Below are positions 56,648 to 64,000 of a stretch of DNA of 64,000 nt, piece after piece; position 1 is the first letter of the stretch; the number at the start of each line of letters is the position of its first letter. The position numbers were made by a program, and so were the translations under genes. Origin of the DNA: JABWBD01 sp040768665 (GTDB lineage Bacteria; Planctomycetota; Planctomycetia; Pirellulales; Thermoguttaceae); contig JAXGMN010000008.1 of the NCBI GenBank assembly GCA_040768665.1, positions 248,001 to 312,000 of the forward strand, written 5' to 3'. The notes under the pieces are model-generated. The model was given only the letters and a program-made list of their open reading frames with translations, ran no database searches and was not told the origin of the DNA.

Positions 56648-58816
56648 ATGCCCAACACCATCCGACTTGCACTCGTCCTGCACAACCACCAGCCGATTGG
56701 CAACTTTCATCACGTTTTCGAACAGGCGTACCAGGAAAGCTACCGGCCGTTTCTCGATGTGTTTTCCCGTTACGGGTCGCTGAAGATCGCGTTGCACACG
56801 AGCGGCTCGCTGATGGAATGGCTCGACGTGCACCACCCCGAGTACGTGGACCGGCTGGCGGACCTGGTGGCCGAGGGGAGGATCGAGATGGTCGGCGGGG
56901 CGTTTTATGAACCGATTCTCGCCATGCTCCCATCGCGGGACCGCATCGGCCAGATCCGCTCGTACACGCATTGGCTGGAAAACCGGCTGGGCGCGCGTGT
57001 CCGTGGCATGTGGATCGCCGAGCGGGTCTGGGAGCAGTCGTTCGCTCGCGACATTGCCGCCGCGGGCATCGAGTACACGGTGTTGGACGACTTTCATTTC
57101 CGTTGTGGCGGCCTGACGGAATCGGACCTGCACGGCTACTACGCGACCGAGGACGACGGCCGCGTGGTTTCGGTGTTTCCCGGCAGCGAACGGCTGCGGT
57201 ATACCATTCCGTTCGCCGATCCGCAGGCGACCGTTGATCATCTTCGCGGCATCGCCGAGCAGCGCGACAACCCCGTCGTGGTTTTCGGCGACGACGGCGA
57301 GAAGTTCGGCACCTGGCCGGAAACGAACAAGCATTGCTACGAGGATCGTTGGCTCGAGCGATTTTTCGACGCCCTGGTCGAGAACCAGGAGTGGATTCGG
57401 GTCACCACGCTGGCCGAGACGGTCGACAACGTTCCGCCCTTGGGGAAGATCTACTTGCCCGACTGTAGCTACCGTGAGATGACCGAATGGGTGCTGCCCG
57501 TGCCGCAGCAGGTCGAGTACGATCGGGTATCGCACGAGATTGCCGATGATCCTCGCTGGCCGTCGCTGAAGCGATTCGTCCGGGGCGGGAACTGGCGCAA
57601 TTTCAAGGTCCGCTATCCCGAGGCCGACGAGATGTACGCCCGGATGATGCACGTGAGCCGCCGGCTGGACGACGCCGTGCAGTCGGGGCTGTCGGGCGAG
57701 TTGATCGACGAGGCGAGGACCGAGCTTTACCGCGGCCAGTGCAACTGCAGCTACTGGCACGGCGCGTTTGGCGGGATCTATCTGCCCCACCTTCGCAACG
57801 CTGTTTACCAGAACCTGATCCGCGCGGAGAACTTGCTCGACCGCGCGACCCGCCCGTCGGAAACCTGGATCGAGGTGAAAGCCGACGATTTCAATTTCGA
57901 CGCTCGCCAGGAGATCCGGCTTGCCAACGATAAGCTGATCGCTCTGATCAACCCGAACGCCGGGGGGCATCTCTACGAGTTGGACGTGCGGTCGATTGCC
58001 CATAACCTGCTGGCGACGCTCGGGCGGCGGCCCGAGGCTTATCACCGGAAGGTTCTCGGCGGGGGCAACAACGGGGATCAGCACTGCGCGAGCATCCACG
58101 AGCGGGTCATTTGCAAGCAGGAAGGACTCGACCAGCGGATCCAGTATGACAGTTTCCCGCGGAAGAGCCTCGTCGACCTGTTCTACGACAACCACGCGAC
58201 GCTTGAAGCGGTCGTCTCGGGCAAGGCGCCGCAGCGGGGCGATTTCGTCCGCGGGGCCTACGAGGCGAGGCTCCGCCGCAACCCCGACCGGATTCAGGTG
58301 ATGCTGGTCCGCGACGGCGCGGCATTCGGCATGCCGATCCGGATCACCAAGGGGATGACGCTCAATGCGGGCAGCTCGACTCTCGAGATCGCGTATCTCC
58401 TGGAAGGGCTGCACAACGACATTCCGCTGCACTTCGCCGTCGAGTTGAACTTTGCCGGCATGCCGGCCGGGGCCGACGACCGCTACTTCCACGACAACCA
58501 CGGCAAGCGCCTGGGACAGCTCGGTTCGCGGCTCGACCTGAGCGACGTGCGGGGACTCGGCCTGGCCGATGAATGGCTGGGAATCGACGTCGCTTTGACC
58601 GCCTCGCGGCCGACGAACTTCTGGACGTTCCCCGTGGAGAGCGTCAGCCAGTCGGAGGGCGGTTTCGAGTTGGTCCATCAGTCGGTGGCCGTTCAGCCGC
58701 ACTGGTTTGTCATGCCGGATTCCGAGGGCCGCTGGGGTGTGACGATCGAGATGGCGATCGACACCAGCCGTGCCGAGAACCACGTCGAGCTGTCCGAGGC
58801 AGTGGCGACGAGCTGA
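56648..58816 (+). CDS. GH57 4-alpha-glucanotransferase/amylase-like enzyme with DUF1925 and DUF1926 regions
   Basis: The 722-residue protein starts MPNTIRLALVLHNHQPIGNF. GH57 motifs are HNHQP, EMVGGAFYEPIL, GMWIAERVWE with nucleophile E125, and VVVFGDDGEKFG with the acid/base Asp at D215 or D216. Positions agree closely with the Thermococcus 4-alpha-glucanotransferase (E123, D214). The segment after the barrel (KRFVRGGNWRNFKVRYPEAD; CNCSYWHGAFGGIYLPHLRN) matches DUF1925, and the C-terminal beta-sandwich (NLLATLGRRPEAYHRKV onward) matches DUF1926. It is probably intracellular, since no leader is present. Amylase and transferase activity cannot be separated by eye. Confidence 0.9.
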   Translation: MPNTIRLALVLHNHQPIGNFHHVFEQAYQESYRPFLDVFSRYGSLKIALHTSGSLMEWLDVHHPEYVDRLADLVAEGRIEMVGGAFYEPILAMLPSRDRIGQIRSYTHWLENRLGARVRGMWIAERVWEQSFARDIAAAGIEYTVLDDFHFRCGGLTESDLHGYYATEDDGRVVSVFPGSERLRYTIPFADPQATVDHLRGIAEQRDNPVVVFGDDGEKFGTWPETNKHCYEDRWLERFFDALVENQEWIRVTTLAETVDNVPPLGKIYLPDCSYREMTEWVLPVPQQVEYDRVSHEIADDPRWPSLKRFVRGGNWRNFKVRYPEADEMYARMMHVSRRLDDAVQSGLSGELIDEARTELYRGQCNCSYWHGAFGGIYLPHLRNAVYQNLIRAENLLDRATRPSETWIEVKADDFNFDARQEIRLANDKLIALINPNAGGHLYELDVRSIAHNLLATLGRRPEAYHRKVLGGGNNGDQHCASIHERVICKQEGLDQRIQYDSFPRKSLVDLFYDNHATLEAVVSGKAPQRGDFVRGAYEARLRRNPDRIQVMLVRDGAAFGMPIRITKGMTLNAGSSTLEIAYLLEGLHNDIPLHFAVELNFAGMPAGADDRYFHDNHGKRLGQLGSRLDLSDVRGLGLADEWLGIDVALTASRPTNFWTFPVESVSQSEGGFELVHQSVAVQPHWFVMPDSEGRWGVTIEMAIDTSRAENHVELSEAVATS

Positions 58817-58834
58817 GCGATTCTCTATAATCGG

Positions 58835-58927
58835 CGCTGAAAAAGGGGACAGGCACCGCAACATCTTGTGCCTGTCGTCAAGTCGATCTACCACCGGTTG
58901 CAGGGCCAGTCTCCTTTTTCAGCAGTC
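58835..58927. repeat. Stem-loop element, subtype CACCGCAACAT (copy 3)
   Basis: GCTGAAAAAGGGGACAGG, then CACCGCAACATCTTG, TGCCTGTCGTCAAGTCGA, CACCGGTTGCAGGGCCAG and TCTCCTTTTTCAGCAG match the 53.2 kb copy nearly base for base. A TATAAT box (58826-58831) lies just before it. It separates the GH57 gene from the esterase-peptidase gene. Confidence 0.75.
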
Positions 58928-58977
58928 CCCGTTGGGCACTGCGGCGAAACGACCTTTCCTGCTGGGAGATTCCTTCG

Positions 58978-61209
58978 ATGAAGTTCCTCCTGACCGCCGT
59001 CGTCATGGGAGCCGCCGGTTCGCTGGCATTCAGCCAGGCGACGGACACGCCGCCGTTCTATCCGGACAACATGGAACTGCTTGTCTGGCAGGACGGCGAG
59101 GGGAACGCCCATCGGATCGAAAACCCGCAGGACTGGCAGCGGCGGCGGGAGCATATTCTCGAGAATATGCAGTTGGTGACGGGCCCGCTGCCGCGGCCGG
59201 AGGCGGCGGTGCCGCTGGAGGTCGAGGTGCTCGAGAGCGAGCGGCTGGAGAAGGTCACGCGGAAGAAGATCACCTATGCCGCTTCGGAAGGCGACCGGGT
59301 GCCTGCTTACCTGCTTATCCCTCACCAGCGCGACGGCCGCGTGCCCGCGATGCTGTGCCTGCACGGCACCAGTGGCCCGCGGGGCCGAACCGCCGGCCTG
59401 GGGCCCGATTACCCTCGCTACACGCTGGAGCTGGCCGAGCGGGGATACGTGACCATCGCGCCCGACTACCCGCTGCTCGGAGACAACCAGACGGACCCGG
59501 CGGCGCTCGGCTATGCCAGCGGCACGATGAAAGGGGTTTGGGATCACATGCGGGCGGTGGATCTGCTTCAATCGCTGCCGGAGGTCGACGGCGAGCGGAT
59601 CGGGGCCTGCGGAGTCTCGCTGGGCGGTCACAATTCGCTCTTCGTCGGCGTTTTCGATCCCCGGATCAAGCTGGTGGTCTGCAGTTCCGGATTCGATTCG
59701 TTCGCCGACTACATGGACGGCAACCTGGCCGGATGGTGCCAGACCCGCTACATGCCTCGGATCGATTCGGTGTACGGCAAGGATCCGCAGCGATTGCCGT
59801 TCGATTTTCCCGAGGTGCTGGCTGCGATTGCTCCGCGGCACTTGTACATTCATGCTCCGCAGCAGGACACGAATTTCCGCGTGGAGAGTGCCCGACGGTG
59901 CGTCGAGGCGGCACGCGACGTGTATCGGCTGCTGGGAGTCGAGGATCGGATCGTGGCCGTGTATCCGCCCGGCGGGCACGGTTTCCCGCCCGAGGCTCGC
60001 GAGGAGGCTTACCTATTCATCGACCGGGTGCTCATGGGTAAGGAAGCGGCAGCGGACAGCGTGGGCAGAACCGATGCATCGGCGGAAACGATCGTCGTCG
60101 ATGCTGCGTTTCCCGGCGGAAACATCCTCTTTGAAAAGATCGAGGGCGACACGGTTTTCCTCCGCCAGGATCTCCGCGATACGGCCGGGCACTGGTTCTA
60201 CTGGTGCTTTCGAATCCGCGGTGCGGCCGGCCGGACTCTCACCTTTCGGTTCACCGACGGCAACGTCATCGGCGTTCGCGGCCCGGCGATGAGTCTCGAC
60301 GGCGGTGCGAACTGGAGCTGGCTGGGAGCCGAGGCGGTGGACGGTGCTTCCTTTACGTATGCCGTTCCGGCATCGGCCGAGGAAGTGCGGTTCGCGTTCA
60401 CCGTGCCCTACGTGGAATCGGACCTGCGGGAGTTTCTCCGCAAACACGAGAAGAACCCATCGCTACGCGTGGAAACGCTGTGCCAGACCAGAGGCGGGCG
60501 CAAAGTGGAGCGGCTTCATTGCGGCCGGCTCGACGCAGAGCCGCAACACCGCGTGCTCCTTACCGCGCGGCACCACTGCTGCGAGACGATGGCCAGCTTT
60601 GTTCTGGAAGGTCTGCTTGCCACGGTGCTTACCGATGCGGACGACGGCGCCTGGCTCCGCCGGCACGTCGAGTTCCTGGCCGTGCCGTTCGTGGACAAGG
60701 ACGGTGTCGAGGCGGGTGATCAAGGAAAGAACCGCAAGCCGCACGACCACAACCGCGACTACATCGAGAAGATCTATCCTTCGGTCCGGGCTCTCACCGA
60801 ATATGTTCCAACGTGGTCCGAAGGCCGGCTGAGGATTGCGCTGGACCTGCACTGCCCGACAATCCGGGGCCCGCACAACGAGGTGATCTACTTCGTCGGC
60901 GGTCCGGACACGGAAAACTGGGAGCGCGTCAGCCGGTTGGCGGAGCTCCTGGAAGCCCTCTGCAAAGGTCCGCTCATTTATCGCACGGCGGACAATCTCC
61001 CTTTCGGCAAGGCCTGGAACAAGGGGATGGCGGCGCCGAACCTCAAGAGCTTTGGACTTTGGGCCGCCGAACTCCCGGGGATCGAAGCGGCCGGCACGAT
61101 CGAGGTGGCTTACGCAAACGCGTCGGGATCGGAGGTCAACGCGGAGAGTGCACGGGCGTTCGGACGCGATCTGGCCCGGGCGATCCGGGCGTATCTGGAT
61201 CGCGAGTGA
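58978..61209 (+). CDS. Exported two-domain protein: alpha/beta hydrolase fused to M14-like zinc carboxypeptidase
   Basis: The 743-residue protein starts MKFLLTAVVMGAAGSLAFSQ, a signal peptide. Residues about 30-345 are an acetyl-xylan-esterase or dienelactone-hydrolase-like fold: VPAMLCLHGTSGPRGRT, the nucleophile elbow CGVSLGGHNSLF (S214) and a terminal His in PPGGHGFPPEA. From about 365 a beta domain (DLRDTAGHWFYWCFRIRGAA) resembles the N-terminal domain of cytosolic-type carboxypeptidases. An M14 peptidase follows: Zn ligands H533 and E536 in ARHHCCETMAS, third ligand H625 in ALDLHCPTIRGP and catalytic E709 in AGTIEVAYAN. Both active sites look complete, so a bifunctional enzyme on an esterified peptide or glycopeptide is suggested. 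No homologous fusion is known to me. Confidence 0.8.
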   Translation: MKFLLTAVVMGAAGSLAFSQATDTPPFYPDNMELLVWQDGEGNAHRIENPQDWQRRREHILENMQLVTGPLPRPEAAVPLEVEVLESERLEKVTRKKITYAASEGDRVPAYLLIPHQRDGRVPAMLCLHGTSGPRGRTAGLGPDYPRYTLELAERGYVTIAPDYPLLGDNQTDPAALGYASGTMKGVWDHMRAVDLLQSLPEVDGERIGACGVSLGGHNSLFVGVFDPRIKLVVCSSGFDSFADYMDGNLAGWCQTRYMPRIDSVYGKDPQRLPFDFPEVLAAIAPRHLYIHAPQQDTNFRVESARRCVEAARDVYRLLGVEDRIVAVYPPGGHGFPPEAREEAYLFIDRVLMGKEAAADSVGRTDASAETIVVDAAFPGGNILFEKIEGDTVFLRQDLRDTAGHWFYWCFRIRGAAGRTLTFRFTDGNVIGVRGPAMSLDGGANWSWLGAEAVDGASFTYAVPASAEEVRFAFTVPYVESDLREFLRKHEKNPSLRVETLCQTRGGRKVERLHCGRLDAEPQHRVLLTARHHCCETMASFVLEGLLATVLTDADDGAWLRRHVEFLAVPFVDKDGVEAGDQGKNRKPHDHNRDYIEKIYPSVRALTEYVPTWSEGRLRIALDLHCPTIRGPHNEVIYFVGGPDTENWERVSRLAELLEALCKGPLIYRTADNLPFGKAWNKGMAAPNLKSFGLWAAELPGIEAAGTIEVAYANASGSEVNAESARAFGRDLARAIRAYLDRE

Positions 61210-61249
61210 AGCGCATTCCGGCGAAGGCATGGACCGTGGACGGTTGCGA

Positions 61250-62680
61250 TCAATACTCGCGCTGGGTAATGATGCCCGGCTGAGGCACGGGGTATCGACC
61301 CGCGGCGTCGGCCTGGACGGGGGCCGGCGAGTCGGCGGTGAATTGGTCGACGCCAGGCGCATACTCCAGGTCGCATTGGAGCATTTCGTCGAACGTGACG
61401 GTTCGCCCGGTGTGCGCCGCCCGACGTCCCATGTTCGACACGACGCACGCCTCGACACCGCTTCGCACCTCGTTGTACGGCTTGTCGTTGCGGATCGCGT
61501 CGATCAGGTCGTTCCACTCATTGTTGTAGGGGCTCCGCTGATCGGGAGCCGTCTCGGACTGCCAGATCAGGTCGGCACGATCGAACGTATGGGTCCGGTA
61601 CGTGCTCGAAGGCGGCCCGCAGTCGCCCGACTTCGAGATCACCGCCGCGCCTTTCGTGCCTTGCGCGCAGCTCGAGTGGTCATTCTCGCAGCCGGGCATG
61701 CAACGGCCGTCAAGCATCAGCTTGGCGCCGTCGGCGAACGTGTATTCCACGCCGTAGGTATCGAAGTTCTGGTCGACGTACGGCCGGCCGTCGGGGCCGT
61801 TGCGATAGTGGCGGCCGCCGATCGCCCGCGCCTTGACCGGCCAGGCATCCTTCATCCAGCAGGCGTTGTCGATCACGTGGATGTAGAAGTCGTTGAAGCA
61901 TCCCCCGCTGGCCCAGATGAAACTGTGGAAACGCTGGATCTGCCAGAGCAATTCGCTGGGGGTCCCCGGCCAACGATTCGAGAACGCGGTGACGAGCGGT
62001 CCGATGAGCCGGTAGGCTCGCAAAAGGAAGATATCGCCGATCTCGCCGTCGCCGATGCGCTGGTGCAACTCCTGGATCGGGCGGCTGTGACGCGACATCA
62101 GCCCCACGCCCACCTTGAGGTTCTTCGCGACCGACTCCTCTCCCTGTTTCAGCATGCGGCGCGACGTCGGCCCGTCGGACGTGAGCGGCTTCTCCATGAA
62201 GACGTTCAGGCCCTTTTCAATCGCGTAGCCGAAATGCACCCACCGAAAGACCGGCGGCGTGGCCAGAATGGCGACGTCGCCCGGCCTCAGGCAGTCCATG
62301 GCCGCCCGATAGGCGTCGAAGCCGAGGAAGCGGCGCTCCGGCGAGACGTCGATACTCGCGCCCAACCCCTCGGCCGCGGTCCGATCCCAACTCGCCTTGA
62401 TGCTGCCCTCGAGATACTTCAGCCGGTGCTCGATCCGATCGGGGAACAGGTCGGCCGTTGCAACCAGCCTGACCGGCCCTCGGTTGACCATCAACGCATT
62501 CGCGACGGCGCCCGTACCGCGTGCTCCACAACCGATCAGCGCCAACCGGATCGTATTGTCTTCCGCCGCGTGGACTCTCGGGACGCTCACGCCCGCCAGC
62601 GACGAAGCCGCAGCGATGCGGCCGGCCTTCTTCAGGAAATCGCGACGTGATGCGGCTTTTTCGAGGTTGTTCGACAACAT
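61250..62680 (-). CDS. Tat-exported Gfo/Idh/MocA-family oxidoreductase
   Basis: I use ATG 62680, giving MLSNNLEKAASRRDFLKKAG with a twin-arginine leader, for 476 residues. The Rossmann fold reads IRLALIGCGARGTGAVANAL and TADLFPD. Then VAILATPPVFRWVHFGYAIE and VFMEKPLTSDGPTSRRML supply the EKP motif. The central region carries VGVGLMSRHSRPIQELHQRI and ASGGCFNDFYIHVIDNACWM. These are features of the planctomycete secreted subgroup. The substrate is unknown. The start codon and its GAGGGG-type ribosome site lie in a half-copy of a stem-loop element. The long frame upstream of this ATG would read through that element. Confidence 0.85.
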   Translation of the reverse strand: MLSNNLEKAASRRDFLKKAGRIAAASSLAGVSVPRVHAAEDNTIRLALIGCGARGTGAVANALMVNRGPVRLVATADLFPDRIEHRLKYLEGSIKASWDRTAAEGLGASIDVSPERRFLGFDAYRAAMDCLRPGDVAILATPPVFRWVHFGYAIEKGLNVFMEKPLTSDGPTSRRMLKQGEESVAKNLKVGVGLMSRHSRPIQELHQRIGDGEIGDIFLLRAYRLIGPLVTAFSNRWPGTPSELLWQIQRFHSFIWASGGCFNDFYIHVIDNACWMKDAWPVKARAIGGRHYRNGPDGRPYVDQNFDTYGVEYTFADGAKLMLDGRCMPGCENDHSSCAQGTKGAAVISKSGDCGPPSSTYRTHTFDRADLIWQSETAPDQRSPYNNEWNDLIDAIRNDKPYNEVRSGVEACVVSNMGRRAAHTGRTVTFDEMLQCDLEYAPGVDQFTADSPAPVQADAAGRYPVPQPGIITQREY

Positions 62681-62719
62681 GGACCTGTTCCCCTCTCTTC
62701 CGGGGGCGTGAACGGTTGC
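62676..62719. repeat. Half-copy of the GTGAACGGTT stem-loop subtype at a start codon
   Basis: AACATGGACCTGTTCCCC and TCTCTTCCGGGGGC with GTGAACGGTTGCG match the right arm of the 21.7 kb element with few changes. The minus-strand ATG at 62680 of the oxidoreductase lies inside it, as does the purine-rich ribosome site. Confidence 0.6.
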
Positions 62720-62774
62720 GAAAACTTGATCCTCCACGTCCGCTGAGTCTAAGACGGCAGGGCTGACAATAAAA

Positions 62775-62799
62775 GGAGGGCAAACGATGTCTGCCCTCC
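62775..62799 (-). terminator. Rho-independent terminator candidate for the lipoprotein operon
   Basis: GGAGGGCA (62775-62782) pairs with TGCCCTCC (62792-62799) over a nine-base loop. On the minus strand the stem is followed by TTTTATT. It lies just downstream of the lipoprotein gene and before the oxidoreductase start, so it should end the DUF1559-lipoprotein transcript. Confidence 0.7.
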
Positions 62800-62856
62800 T
62801 TTACGCTTCGCACGAACACGGCGTTAAACCGCCATGAGGCTGACCACCCCAGACCG

Positions 62857-63348
62857 CTACTCTGCGTCACCCGACTCGAGGGCGAGATCGAACGTGTTCT
62901 TGCTCGGGTCCTCGGTGACGGCGGCCGTCAGCCCCGAGCTCTGCGGAGACTCGTACTTTTTCGGAAGGGTATTCGTGCCTTCCGAAGTCCCGGAATTCGG
63001 GTCGTAACCGGGCGGTGGCTCCTCACCACCGCCTCCCGCCGCTGCGGCCTCGGTGTACTGCCCCTTGGTAACCGTAATCATGTACTGTCCGGGAACTGCG
63101 CCCTCCTCCGTGCCAAACGATTTCAACGCGTAGCGACCGGACGCGTCGGTTGTGGCGACCGCCGGAGTTCCCTTGCCGTTCGGCACGAACGTGACCGCCG
63201 CGCCCTCGACGGGCGCGCCATCGAGGGTTACGGTGCCGGTTGTGGCAAACGTCGCGGGACGATCCGGACCCTGCTGTCCACAGCCGCAGATCATGCCCGC
63301 GCAGATCAGGGCCAACGCAAGACTAACTCGCAGTCCAATGCTGTTCAT
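62857..63348 (-). CDS. Small lipoprotein with carboxypeptidase-regulatory-like domain
   Basis: The 163-residue protein starts MNSIGLRVSLALALICAGMI with the likely lipobox MICGC. The mature part begins with a beta-sandwich unit typical of planctomycete lipoproteins: TGTVTLDGAPVEGAAVTFVP, then ATTDASGRYALKSFG and VPGQYMITVTKG. The tail is Gly/Pro-rich and ends FDLALESGD. It follows a DUF1559 gene by 33 bp, the standard arrangement in planctomycetes, and a terminator follows it. The role is unknown; surface or envelope binding is inferred. Confidence 0.82.
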   Translation of the reverse strand: MNSIGLRVSLALALICAGMICGCGQQGPDRPATFATTGTVTLDGAPVEGAAVTFVPNGKGTPAVATTDASGRYALKSFGTEEGAVPGQYMITVTKGQYTEAAAAGGGGEEPPPGYDPNSGTSEGTNTLPKKYESPQSSGLTAAVTEDPSKNTFDLALESGDAE

Positions 63349-63381
63349 CGCGCACCTTTCGGCTAGATAGAAACTGGCTCG

Positions 63382-64000
63382 TCAATCACCGCCGGCTTTC
63401 GACCCCAAAGCGCCCCATACGCCATAGGGAGTCTTGCCCACATCACCGGGCCCCGCCGCCGCAGTATTGCCCGAGTCGATCGTCTCACTGATGAAATCGA
63501 CCGACCCATCGACCCGGAGCAGGTTCGCACCGCCGGGATGCCGGCTGGCGGGCGGCATGATGACATTGCTCGTATCGGCCCAGGAGCCGCCGTCGCCGCA
63601 TGCGGGCGCGTTCGGCGGCAAAACGGTATTGAACGCGTTGTGCATCGCCTGCCCGTCGTGCCAGTTTGTGCCGAAATAGGTCTGGATCTGCGTGCCGTTG
63701 GTGAAATACTTGCCGTCGCTGACGCTATAGCAGAGCACAGGCGAATTGTGGGCGCCCGAAACACGTGTGGCGACTCCAAGCACATGCTCGACTTGCTCAG
63801 GGCCGACGGCAACAGGATTCTGTCCACGAAACGAGCCGAGGTTCCCCTGGCACAGCCGTTCGCTCATCATCGCCGTATTGCTCGTACCGTCGGTAACGTC
63901 CGCCATTTTCGTGCAGCGAATGTATCCGAAGATGCCCCGAGGCGTCTGGTCATTGATCACGTTGCTGGTCTGATCGCCCACCGACATGACGTAGCTGAGA
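63382..64000 (-). CDS. DUF1559 protein, C-terminal part (N-terminus beyond window)
   Basis: The frame is open from the window edge for about 205 codons. It shows the family's C-terminal blocks: GIFGYIRCTKMADVTDGTSN, TAMMSERLCQGNL, VLPPNAPACGDGG, and the closing SRHPGGANLLRVDGSVDFIS. The latter is the conserved 'RHPGGxN...DGSV.F' motif of DUF1559 proteins. These are pilin-like, with an N-terminal type IV pilin leader that should lie just outside the window, and are found in large numbers in planctomycetes. The start seen at 63985-63987 is an internal Met. Confidence 0.9.
   Translation of the reverse strand, partial: LSYVMSVGDQTSNVINDQTPRGIFGYIRCTKMADVTDGTSNTAMMSERLCQGNLGSFRGQNPVAVGPEQVEHVLGVATRVSGAHNSPVLCYSVSDGKYFTNGTQIQTYFGTNWHDGQAMHNAFNTVLPPNAPACGDGGSWADTSNVIMPPASRHPGGANLLRVDGSVDFISETIDSGNTAAAGPGDVGKTPYGVWGALGSKAGGD

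Noticed and set aside
55496..58894. Open minus-strand frame of 1132 codons opposite the GalT and GH57 genes
   Set aside because: Antisense shadow created by codon bias; the plus-strand proteins have complete catalytic motifs.
1..64000. tRNA, rRNA, integrase or insertion-sequence genes
   Set aside because: I looked for T-arm motifs, conserved rRNA blocks and transposase motifs and saw none; a tRNAscan/Infernal run would be decisive.

Overview
The window looks like a chromosomal segment of a planctomycete, probably near the Pirellulales. The reasons are family content: a DUF1559 protein beside a small regulatory-domain lipoprotein at the right edge, a membrane protein starting with the NPYESP motif, a protein with the planctomycete DnaJ-like N-terminus, four Gfo/Idh/MocA oxidoreductases (three with Tat-type leaders), a DUF1080 protein and many secreted glycoside hydrolases. 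Base composition is GC-rich. I see no rRNA, tRNA, CRISPR array, integrase or intact insertion sequence.

Layout. 1-7.2 kb: secreted carbohydrate-active genes (family-10-like glycosidase, GH42-like protein, GH16) with relics of two more, then a tandem pair of TPR lipoproteins. 7.6-8.0 kb: a small antitoxin-like gene with a broken MazF-like toxin. 8.2-10.7 kb: Tat oxidoreductase and DUF1080 protein, separated by a 291-bp nested palindrome. 10.9-18.6 kb (minus strand): heavy-metal RND efflux pump (CzcB/CzcA type) with a Cys-containing exported protein, and a TPR plus membrane ferredoxin pair. 19.5-31 kb (plus): radical SAM protein, GH109-like protein, a second oxidoreductase, VOC protein, beta-helix protein, lipase-like hydrolase, MFS transporter and a membrane protein interrupted by an in-frame TGA. 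31.4-33.5 kb: PAS/GAF/PAS/SpoIIE phosphatase. 33.6-38.8 kb (minus): two large secreted glycosidases. 39.0-44.2 kb (minus): a compact run galT-galK-gatC-like-amidase-nuclease-like gene. 44.6-46.1 kb: DnaJ-like membrane protein. 46.6-50.3 kb (plus): agmatine-to-putrescine pair (aguB, aguA), DAHP synthase, pyrE. 50.4-51.1 kb: nuclease-like hypothetical gene. 51.7-58.8 kb (plus): alpha-glucan block of glgA, GH57, a second GalT and a second GH57. 59.0-61.2 kb: an unusual alpha/beta-hydrolase plus M14 peptidase fusion. 61.3-64.0 kb (minus): Tat oxidoreductase, lipoprotein, DUF1559 protein.

The most striking non-coding feature is a heterogeneous family of about 70-125 bp inverted-repeat elements whose arms carry GGGGACAGG / CCAGTCCCC cores. 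At least ten copies or half-copies lie between genes, one is a chimera of two subtypes, and one overlaps the start codon of a gene. No transposase for them is in the window. Most annotations rest on motifs recognised by eye; no database search was run.
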